Source: Pagrus major (lineage: Eukaryota > Chordata > Actinopteri > Spariformes > Sparidae). Taken from it: 64,000 nt of DNA. Under the pieces are notes generated by a model. The model was given only the letters and a program-made list of their open reading frames with translations, ran no database searches and was not told the origin of the DNA. Position numbers and translations under genes: made by a program. Of the stretch, positions 25,426 through 61,555 are shown piece after piece (position 1 is the first letter of the stretch; each line of letters begins with the position of its first letter). Where the stretch lies: contig NC_133238.1 in the NCBI RefSeq assembly GCF_040436345.1, positions 8,248,150 to 8,312,149 on the forward strand. The letters are read 5' to 3'.

Positions 25426-28201
25426 CATTGGTCGAAGTCCAACCTCATTAATCCCTCAGTCAGGTAAGCATATCATTTTGGTAAAACAACTGATGCTAAC
25501 AATTGTATTCACAATAGAGATTCTACAGACTGGACCATAAGAAAGCCAATGGAAGCCTGGCATAAAGCCCACAGTTTATTGTTAGCTGCATTGTTCATCC
25601 AAACATCACATCACATCACATCTGTTACAGATAAATGAATGTTTTATAAATATACCTGTCAGGAAGCTTGCATATTGTTTAACAACTGTACGTTGTGTTT
25701 AAGTGGAACGTCACAACCCGTGCTCACAACTTAGCTATCATGGGGCTTGTTCTTTATGACTACGTGTTTCGAATGTTGCTTCATCAGATTAACTCTGCTT
25801 GATTGCCAACAGGTGCTACTTTGAGTAATCAGGTGCTGATTAGCAGAGTTATTATTGAAAATACTTAACTTCTGCTTCTGCTTCCATATTGTGAAGAATC
25901 GGCGCATAATAAGTAGTCTAGGAAGCAACTACTTCTTCAATATCTCTATTAGGGATGTTCCTAACAATTAACTTCCTTGATGTTTCAACGGAAGTATGAA
26001 CTTAGACTCAGACTTAGACTTGATTGTGCTAAAAGTAAGAAAACAGCCAATGTTGGGGTCATCAGTGAGCGTTGGTGCCTCGAGCACGTTGCTCTAATAT
26101 CCAAGATTTCCCCCATTTAGCAAGATTTCTTCTGATTTCTCACCTCTGCCTCTTTGCCAGCAGCATTTACAGCTTTATATCAGACGTTTCTCGATTAGAA
26201 GTGGATATATTTGCGAGAGTAGTGTGAGAAAAATGCTCGGAAATCCGCAACCCTGATTCCTCTGGTTTCCCTTTTAGAATGAAGAATACAAACTACTGCT
26301 GCCTGGTGGTATAGAGATGTATTTCCTCTCACGCAGGCGCAGAACGTACAAGCTAGTTGGCCGTCAGCTGAAGTCATTGCGGTATGCTCAAGTGCAGCTT
26401 TTTGGCCAATACACAGGCAAAGTGAGGCATGTGTCTTGGCCCTTAGTATCCAGTATTGTTTCATTAGTCATCGGAGAGACCTCAGACGAACTTCTATTCA
26501 AAATCTGTACCACTACTTTGATGTATTTTGTTACATCTGGCTTCATATAGAACTGCCTTACTATCTATAGAGCAATTTGGGAGATAATGAGCAAAAGAAA
26601 TAGTGAAATAGTCTCACACTCTCCCGGGCTATCTTCCAGTGACAGGATGTATTTGGAACACAAACTATCGCTGATTTGGGATAAGCTGACTGGAGCACTG
26701 TTTGTGGTGTTTACAGGGAGAGTTAGAGGTAAAATACAGAATTTACAGCTCTATGAAAGGGCAACAGCTATGCAGAGAGGCAAACATACCGGGAGGTCTG
26801 TCTTTGTAGCTGGTAGCTCTCTGATCTTGGTGCAGCCGCGAGGGCAACCTCAAAAAACACATCCAAGGCGCAAGGGAGCTGTAATGCATTGACTGCTTTT
26901 TTTTTTTTTTTTTATCTTTGCAGCCAAGTCATAATATAGGCATTTTATCTTCTACACTACTTCAGACTTCAGCCTCTTTAAAAAAGTATTTTTCTTCAAC
27001 AGTGCCAGGATCAGTTCTGGATCCCGCTTTGTAAACCAGGTGAGAACTAGGCCATATGTGAAACCTCCCGTCGCACTTCTGAGCATTTAGAAAAAGGAAC
27101 AATTTGCAGCGGTAATTTTGACATTATCGCCATAAAATTTCGATGATGTTGCTCCGTGTTTTTTCTCCAAGAACAAGCGATGAAAGCTAATTTATTTTGA
27201 TGGCCTAGACAAGCACTCTGTGCTGTTATCCCCTATTTCATTTTGTTTTGCTTTGTGTAACAGGAGGCAACAAAATATAGTGAGACAGAGCGAAACAAGA
27301 AGGACTCCTGAGGGGTTTCATGTAGGCCAGTATATGTGGGCTAAACTGTGGGAGTCTGAACCACCACCGGCCCACCGATTTCATGTCCAATTTACAGATT
27401 ACAAATTAGCGCCACATATTTTTGTGAGTGGGTTGGCCACATTTACATATATTGTCATAGCTGTAATATTACTTTGCTCCTCTCCCTGCAATAGCCCGGA
27501 GACAAATAATTGTATAATTCCTGATTTTTTAAAACATCCTCAACAGACAGTAAAGGTACAATATATTCCTATACAAAATGTCATGTGTTATAGATGTCAT
27601 AGGAGATCAAAGTCCCCAAAGGACAATAATGTCACTATAGCTTCCTATAATAAGCTTTATTTTGCACAGCAGGTACCCTGTGTGTCACCCAACAGCCTCT
27701 CACCCTATCAGCCCCCCCGTTGATTATCTTGAACCATAAATAGCATTTAAAATGTATTTAATATTCACTCTACAGATACCATGGCAACAGCTGTCTTCTA
27801 CAGTGGTATTAACGGTGCTCCTCCACTGAAGTCACAAGGCTGATGGTGACAGTGGATGCTGGTGCAACGTGGGCTCCACCTAGTGGTACAAAATGGAAAC
27901 AGCAGAGCTCTCACACATACTGCCAGAATGTGCATTTGGTCAATGCATTGATCAATTAATCCTGTTATCTACTACAATGGCCCATCTTTAAGAAGCAGCA
28001 GCCGCCATTCAAGGGGCTTTGCAAACTCCAAAGTCTACAAATCAGCTATCCAAGCTTACTAATCAGTGCCCAGAGCCCTAACCATTCTATGATGGCTATA
28101 TTTAAAATATATTTTTACCATTACACATATCCTTAATGAGATTTCATCATGAATTTGCATGTCCAGTCTTGTGTCATTCTAAATTCAAATACATAGGGAA
28201 A

Positions 28202-28425
28202 AATGAGAAAGTTCAGAGAAGAGCTACTAAACTAAGAGATGTCAAATGAAGAGAGGTTAAGAAAATTACAATTGCCACTTCTTGTATAAAGCAGACCAAG
28301 AGAAGAGGAGACTAATGTCTATAAGTGTGTTCACAGGACATCAGTGCTCAGACTGGGGGATGAGTTTGGAGGGGAATTATCCTCCTTAAGTGTTTTGCTG
28401 AAATGAGAAAAAAAACTTCACACTT
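28202..28425 (+). mobile_element. Decayed LINE ORF2 C-terminus (L2/CR1/Rex-like)
   Basis: The plus strand reads EKVQRRATKLRD, then after a one-base shift MSNEERLRKLQLPLLV, a stop, and ETNVYKCVHRTSVLRLGDEF followed by GGELSSL. The VQRRATKL and LRKLxLPxL words are typical of the region after the reverse transcriptase in L2/CR1/Rex-type LINEs. It is broken by a frameshift and several stops. Confidence 0.7.
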
Positions 28426-28839
28426 CCTGCTGTAACAGCAAGGAATGAGCTTCCAGAGGATGACCTTCAGTTCACTCCTTTATAGATTGAAGAAATTCTC
28501 CTCACAAAGGGTTTTTTGTGTAATTTTGTGTAATCAGCAATTTTAGGTGCTTATTAGCCTAGTAGTGTAATTACAAGTCTCACCAGCTGCTCAGTTCAAC
28601 TACCTGACATTAAGAGCAATGCATGAACACCTTAAAAGTAGACTTGAAACATAATATTCAAAACAGGAAAATTGCGTGGGTGATGTCTGCTATAAACACC
28701 ACAGATTAAAAGGAGCTCCAACTTCCTGTTTGGTTTGCAATATGGAAAAAGCTGTTCTTTTCTAAATGAAAACAGAGATCAAGGGTACAAGACCAGAACA
28801 CACAGATGAACAAGTCTTTTGCAAGTATAAAGTAACGAC

Positions 28840-28845
28840 TTTATT
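28840..28845 (-). terminator. Poly(A) signal of the 262-residue gene (AATAAA)
   Basis: AATAAA on the minus strand about 690 nt past the stop, in AT-rich sequence that reads as a 3' UTR. It is followed on the minus strand by a short TTGC/TTGTT-rich stretch. Confidence 0.55.
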
Positions 28846-29529
28846 GAAATTAAGGGTCTATTTTATCAAAAATCTTCAAGTTTTCAGGACAAACGGCAAC
28901 AGTGCAATCAGAGACGAGGACAATTCCCAATAAACTAGACAAACATAAAACATAACTACAGTGAAAACACAACAAAGGCCACAATTTCAAGTATTTTGAA
29001 TAGTAACAAGGACATATATACACACACAAACACCCTTATTATTAGGTAACAAGAACAGCCATCTCATACTTTAAACATTTCAATGGTCAATGCAAAAGTT
29101 ATTCTATACAAAATACTAAAAATATTCATTTTAATTATATTGCTAACTCAGCATTTCTCACAATGTGAATGTTCTTCTGGAAAGAAAATAGTTTTTGTTT
29201 CTAAAGCTGTTCGGTAACCAACAATGAATACATTATGAGGCAAGGCCATGCAACAATTGTTGCTCTTCTAACAATACTTTACAGTTGATGTGAAAATGCA
29301 ATGTGATTAAATAAGAGGTTTGATTGCATTTTCAGCCATTTAAGAAGCAGTTCCCATGACCTTTTGAAAGCTGCATTATCTGGCACTTATTACATTTTCA
29401 GTTCCAACGCTGCCCTTTGGAAGAAACCATGTCAAACGTTTTGGCCCAGAACCACGCAAATCATTTGGGTCATCTATGAAGCACATTTTCACTGGGGAGT
29501 AGCCAGCTGGTTACATAGTGTTTCTCATG
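28846..29529 (-). other. Presumed 3' UTR of the 262-residue gene
   Basis: Low-GC sequence between the stop codon and the poly(A) signal, without repeats I recognise. Its extent is inferred from the signal only. Confidence 0.5.
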
Positions 29530-29632
29530 TTATTTTGTGTCCATGGAGGAGTCATCAGCACATCCCATAACCCTCTGCAACTCCTGGATACAGGGCACAA
29601 TAGACTGGCTGTGCGACTGAGCCATCTTCAAC
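29530..29632 (-). CDS. 262-residue gene, exon 6 with stop
   Basis: The acceptor is gtctcag. It completes a split Arg codon and encodes LKMAQSHSQSIVPCIQELQR, then VMGCADDSSMDTK and TAA at 29532-29530. Confidence 0.85.
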
Positions 29633-32366
29633 CTGAGACAGAAACAGAAGATTCATGGGTTAGACAGGATTCACCTGGACACCTTCACAACTATTAACAC
29701 CAACAATGGCTAATGAACTGATTACCATAAACAACTACATCTAAAACACCAGGCAAGTGTATAAAAATGATACACCTATGAATACGGTGGTATTGATAGT
29801 TCATCAAGAGGTAGGTTGATTTTAACAGAAAGCAAATTTCTAACTAGCAAAATGACTTTATCATCTCCCTCACAATGTAAGCAACCATCATTTTAGGTTT
29901 GTGCTCCTGATTTTACTTTAGCTGCTCAAATTATTTAAATGAGTGAAAAGCATCATACACAAACATGTTATATATCCCAGTGAGAGCTGAAGTAAACTCC
30001 TAGGTGGTGAAAGTTCTGGAAAGGCAAAGAGACCCAGCTGAAGTTCCTCAGGGGATGGTTTACCAACCCAGAGCTAAAAGGTGAGTGAACTTACATTCAA
30101 CAGGTGACAAGCGGGGACTCCACTAGGATGCCCATGTTGCATTGCTTCAGCTGGATAATAAAGTCAGCAATTTGTTGCCAACATGTCAGCAAAGAGAACG
30201 CAGGGAACCGACACCACAGCACATTGAGTTCGTCACAGTTTGAGCTGTGAATTTGTTTTGAGATTTCGCTGCACTGTAGAGGTCAAAAATGCGAAAACAA
30301 ATATGGGCCGTAATAAATGATATCGCCAGCAAGGTTGACTGCACCCTGATACCCCCCGTAACCTGAGTCGACCCATTTCACTTAAGGATCAGGTTATTGT
30401 GGGCAGCGTGCTGTAAACAGCTTATTATGCAACAAAATGAAGGAAATTAAGTGACTTGATTGGAGTACAGGCACATTGCTGATCATCTTGTTTGCTGCTG
30501 CCTTTCAGATGTGTGCATGAAGGCAAAACACTGAGATAAATTAAATTACACACCCAAGTAATAAAAGTCTGACTGAAAATGTCACATTTTAATTAAGGAA
30601 AGAAACTGAGGTGTTTACATGATAATTTCCTTGCTGAGTATTGCCTCAATCCAATCATAATGATATAGAATAAACGTCGACACGCTACCAATGTGTGTAT
30701 GTATAGTTTAAGATCTGTGTGTACGGTTCACAGTCGTACCTTCTGAGCAGCTCGCGTCCTCTGATGGGTTCAGGGTGGTAATGCTGCAGAGCAGTGAGGC
30801 TGTGAGCTGCCAAAATGCTGTAACACTGTTCTCTCAGCGCATTATGGTTCACAGTGTCCCACTGCGGCAACTCACTGGTGTAGCGCCACGCCATCAGTGT
30901 GTGTTCCAACACAGCGTCCCACTCTTTGTTCCTCAGAAGAACCTGGCCCCACTCTTGACACGAAACCTGAGGGGGAGGATAAGGAGGTATGGATTAGGAT
31001 GACACAATTAAAACACTCAGTCTCATAGGAGTAACATTATGAGCAGTTTTTAATACATCTGTGAGAAAAAATTCCCTTTATGAAAAAAAAAATAAAGCTC
31101 AATTAGAAAAGAACAGCAGGGGTGAGCTGAAAGAGCCAACAATGCCTCTTTAAAGACTAAAATAAAACCACATTCCTGAAAATGAGAACTGGACAGCATC
31201 CAATTAAAAGTAAATCTTCTGGTTTCCACAAAGTGTCGCCATTTATACTAACATGTCACAACACCACTGATACTCACTTTAAATGACACCAGGTGTGGAT
31301 ATGCCTTTCTGTAGCAGTGAGCGTCCCTGTTGGAGCCAAACCGCGAGTAGGGTATTGACCTATAAACATTTGTTTTCTTCAGCTGCAGGTCTTCCTGGAG
31401 ATACTTCAGGTCTGACGCCAGGATCCTGGGCTCTTGACTCTAGGATGCAATGCAACACATCATATATTAGCTACACTGTATGCAGTGAAGGCTCAGAGTT
31501 GAGTTTTATTTTACATCTTAGATACTAAAACTCCACTCCGGATGAAAAACAATGCATCCTTTTTTCTGCATTGATATGCTCGTGTTAAAATGGGATGGAT
31601 GGATACCTGTTCGACTAAGATGAGGGATCTGATGAGCTGTACAAGCTGCTGTTTGGAGAGAGGGGTATGGTGCTCATCCATTTTCTCACACTGCTCCTCT
31701 ATGCCCCGACTCCACATGGCACCAAAGTCCACTGCAAAGAAAAAGGGAACATGATTAGGACAATCCTTCCTATAAAGTCAACTCACAAAACTAAACCACT
31801 CAATAGTTTTGCAGCTAGATTGACACTGGTTCCCCTTGGTTACTTACATGACTGGACACGTTTTGTGTTTGTGGCTGAGTTTCTCCCTCTTGGAGCTGGA
31901 GAAGGAGCCAGACGAGCACTTAGGATTTCTAGGTAGGACCTCCTCATTCGAGCTGTGGGAGGAAAAAAAGACAGAAAATTAAAACTTCGTTCCTTTTCTG
32001 AGGACGGCGGTTCGTGTTATTATTTCATAACCTATTCCTGCTACACCCAGCACAAGTCTCAACGTATTCATCGACTGTCAGCTACATTTTCATGTAATTG
32101 TGCAAAGTTAACGCACTTCTCCACATTAAGGTCACTGCTAACATGTAATATGTTATCAGCTAACCTGACTGTTATTCCTGTGGGCGCGCGCTTGCGATAA
32201 CATTAGCATGATAGCAAAGTGGCGCCTCCGTCACAAAGAAGTTAACGTTACAGCTAATGAGTCCCCACAAAAAGAAAGCTGTCATATTTCAAGACTTACC
32301 TGCGATTTTAGGCTGTGGAGCAGGTATTTCCACCAAGGCACGTCGTGGTTGGCACACAGCTGCCAT
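29530..32366 (-). CDS. Uncharacterised 262-residue protein, six exons, complete
   Basis: The exons on the minus strand are 32366-32300, 31952-31848, 31731-31607, 31439-31278, 30966-30740 and 29632-29530. All junctions are GT-AG and in phase, giving 262 codons plus TAA. The start ATG has G at -3 and G at +4, a strong context. The protein begins MAAVCQPRRALVEIPAPQPK. It then has a basic Ala/Pro/Arg linker (residues about 23-57) and a probably all-helical body with many Leu, Gln and Trp residues (LSKQQLVQLIRSLILVEQ; EWGQVLLRNKEWDAVLEH; EQCYSILAAHSLTALQHY), and ends SSMDTK. There is no signal peptide, membrane span, zinc site or obvious catalytic motif. The spacing of helices is reminiscent of TPR-like or helical adaptor proteins, but I do not recognise the family and assign no function. 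A CpG-rich promoter suggests broad expression. Confidence 0.88.
30740..30966 (-). CDS. 262-residue gene, exon 5
   Basis: The acceptor is cccctcag and the donor is AG|gtacga. The 75 codons include SCQEWGQVLLRNKEWDAVLE and SILAAHSLTALQHYHPEP, likely helical hairpins. Confidence 0.88.
31278..31439 (-). CDS. 262-residue gene, exon 4
   Basis: The acceptor is gcatcctag and the donor is AAA|gtgagt; 54 codons, phase 0. It contains SQEPRILASDLKYLQEDLQL and then YSRFGSNRDAHCYRKAYPHL. Confidence 0.88.
31607..31731 (-). CDS. 262-residue gene, exon 3
   Basis: The acceptor is tttctttgcag and the donor is CAG|gtatcc. It encodes LDFGAMWSRGIEEQCEKMDE and then LSKQQLVQLIRSLILVEQ. Confidence 0.88.
31848..31952 (-). 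CDS. 262-residue gene, exon 2
   Basis: The acceptor is cctcccacag and the donor is T|gtaagt. It encodes ARMRRSYLEILSARLAPSPA and then PRGRNSATNTKRVQS, a basic and proline-rich segment. Confidence 0.85.
32300..32366 (-). CDS. 262-residue gene, exon 1
   Basis: ATG at 32366-32364 with agcaATGG context; 22 codons (MAAVCQPRRALVEIPAPQPK, then IA) plus one base. The donor is G|gtaagt. Confidence 0.85.
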
Positions 32367-32399
32367 TGCTATTTTATAAGTTTTTGGAGCTAACTACCT

Positions 32400-32880
32400 G
32401 CTAGGTAGCCGGTGACGCTACTGTTAGCTGAACTTTAAACCCCACGGGGTGCACAACAATAACTTTTCCGCGGTAGCAGTCGGCTTCTGCGGGTTAACTC
32501 GGCGGTCAGCAGCTCTTCCAGGGGCGACAATGCAGCAGTCGAGCTCGCTGATATCCACGTTAAAGATAAACTTGGTTGAACTTAACTAAAAAACTACAAA
32601 AACCCCTCCGCGGGTGAAGCCTGCTAAAGTGTGGGACAAACTAACTTCTGTTCGCTCCGGGCGCCAGTACAATGCTGCTGAGGCGCGCGACACGAGTTGC
32701 CGCGCGGGCGTGGTCTGCCGCACGCTGCGACCTGATTGGTGGACGTCGCGGCGTGTGTGGAAGAGGCGCCCAATATGCAAATGAGGTCATCAGTGTCCTT
32801 CCCCCCACATCTCCTCTGCTGCGGTGGGGGGGGGAAGGGTCACGTGAACACACGCATGGACTCATAGTAAGTGCGCGCGC
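32400..32880 (-). promoter_or_regulatory. CpG-rich promoter region of the 262-residue gene
   Basis: A sharp GC and CpG peak directly upstream of the ATG, unlike the AT-rich surroundings. It holds a CCAAT-box inverse (gattgg, 32734-32739), a CRE-like gacgtc (32742-32747), an octamer ATGCAAAT (32775-32782), an E-box cacgtg (32841-32846) and several GGCGCC/GCGCGC stretches. No well-placed TATA box is seen. The start site cannot be fixed from sequence. Confidence 0.6.
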
Positions 32881-33703
32881 CCCACACACCACAGTGTTAA
32901 ATTCTTTATTCAGCCGTCATGTGATTCAAATCAGTCATCTGGCATGGATAGAGAAAGCTTTTTTGAAGGTTTAACTGCATAAAATCTTCATTTTGTGTCG
33001 TATATGAATCCTGATCCTGCAAAAAAACACATTTAAAACTCATAATATTTGTATTGTTTGCTTCATTTTATGCTTGCTTCCAACCTGTATGAGGTTGATC
33101 TTTTGATTCCTTCTTGGGATCATAGTGTCAGTCAGGTGCAGCTCGAGCAGTCTTTTCTCGTGCAGAAGGATGCTTGACAAAACAGGAACCTGAAGGGCAG
33201 CTTCTCTGAGCAGTGAAATCAAACAGTTGTTTCAAAATCTCCTCAATTTAGACACAATAGGCCAACAGAGAGGCATGAAGTCCAGGACCATCTGCAGCTC
33301 TTTTGTTGTCACGGACCCTCGATACAGTTAAAGATCAGCACATTTAAACTTCCTTCCTCCACTGCTTCCTGAATGCCTATAATAACTAGCCATCTGACAC
33401 TGGATACAAATATGACACAAGTAAGAAAAGGTGGTTTGAAAAGTGGATTGTTCATTCACAAAGTATCTGATCTTTCAATGTGAACTGCCTCCCCAATTAT
33501 GTGCAATAATATTATGCATTATGCTGACATGAGAGCTCTGATGTAGTAGTTTAATGAAAGTGACATTTAAATTATTGGCTGTTGTATTTTTATTCTAGGA
33601 TGGACTCACACTCAGAACTTGCCTGTGCTGACTGTATTCTACAGTGAAACATTAGAACCAAAAGACACATAGTAAGAGACACAGACATATCTGTAAAATG
33701 TTT
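32881..33703. other. Intergenic gap between the two genes
   Basis: About 0.8 kb with no gene I can support. A minus-strand open stretch at 33040-33290 with splice-like borders is discussed as a possible relic. The rest is AT-rich sequence. Confidence 0.4.
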
Positions 33704-33709
33704 TTTAAT
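33704..33709 (-). terminator. Candidate poly(A) signal of frmpd3 (ATTAAA)
   Basis: The minus strand reads ATTAAA here and is followed within about 50 nt by a GT-rich stretch (atgtctgtgtctc, then tatgtgtcttttgg), a usual downstream element. This would give a 3' UTR of about 1.1 kb. AATAAA also occurs nearer the stop at 33969-33974 and 34004-34009, so earlier cleavage is possible. Confidence 0.4.
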
Positions 33710-34827
33710 AGATTGGTGGATCATTGAAAAAAACAAAAAAAAAAACAAAACAGGAATTGAATTTCTTGTCAAGAGACTGTACCTTGATACATAGTGTGGA
33801 ATAATAAATCATTCAAGCACAGAACTTATTCCAAAACAGATGATAATAAAACACAATAACTTAAAAATAATCATATAATTAACACAGCAGTCAATCTGAA
33901 ACAATCTGCATAAATTATTATTTCTTTTCTAAATTCTTAATATCTTAGCATTATTATAGTTTCATATATTTATTTTTTTCGGGGAATATTTTTTATATTT
34001 CCTTTTATTATTCTTGTCTGAAAATAATCTATGTGATAAAATATGAAGCAAGTGGTAAATGCAGTGCAATTCTAGTGTCCCTGTATTTCCAACATTTCTA
34101 ATAAATGTTCCTCTCTTCTTCCAAAAAAATAACAAACAATTAACCTGCATTGCAATGCAACAGGGATGAAATCAGTTAACTTTTACACAGTCATTCATAA
34201 ATTCAAGCTAATATTTATCGTGTGAATAAAATCACTGGACTGACAGTGAAACATTTTTACTTACATTTCTACAGGTACATTATTATAATCACAACTATAA
34301 ATATCCGTAGTAAAACTGCACTTTTATGAACTGATTGAACTAAAAAGTGAATTCACTCCAGCCCTGTACAATATCAGAGCAAATGAAACTGAAACTCAAT
34401 GGCTTCTTGAAACTGCTACGGCAAACAATATAATTATATTGTATTTATGTACATTATATACATCTTTTAAATAAGTTACATAATGCACAGGTAAAAGGGT
34501 ATCTATTAGGTACATATCATATTACAACGTTCTGTGACAGTATGGCTTTGTAAATATACATTACAATATTGTCATCAGAAAAAGCAAGTTCAGTCAGATA
34601 TGACTGCCTTTCAGCATCTTACTAATTTTACAGTGTGAATTTTATGTAACTTTAACTTTGAGTGTAACTGCAACGAGTCGTACACTTTATAGATTTTTAT
34701 ATGGAGCCCATCCAGACCTTATATGAAAAATATATGACTCTTCGAGCAGACTCAAAAATAGCAAAATGCTTAAGGACAGACGTATGCTGACTGTGTAGGC
34801 CACACTATAAAGCATAAGGAGTAGCCT
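33710..34827 (-). other. Presumed 3' UTR of frmpd3
   Basis: AT-rich, gene-free sequence directly after the stop codon, with several AATAAA and ATTTA motifs on the minus strand. Its extent is inferred from poly(A) motifs only. Confidence 0.5.

Positions 34828-61555
<26,728 letters not shown>

Larger units (their letters stand above)
19970..28190. other. Gene-free sequence with repeats and relics
   Basis: No supportable exon. It holds a (CA)n tract, the long retroelement-like copy, a short LINE relic at 21910-22010, a CCTAAACC-type copy near 25315 and a CATCA tandem (acatcacatcacatcacat, about 25604-25622). A 167-codon open stretch at 27220-27723 is judged fortuitous. Confidence 0.45.

Noticed and set aside
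27220..27723. 167-codon plus-strand open stretch
   Set aside because: The sequence is AT-rich, the predicted protein has no recognisable motif, and there is no splice or promoter context. A frame this long is possible by chance in 64 kb.
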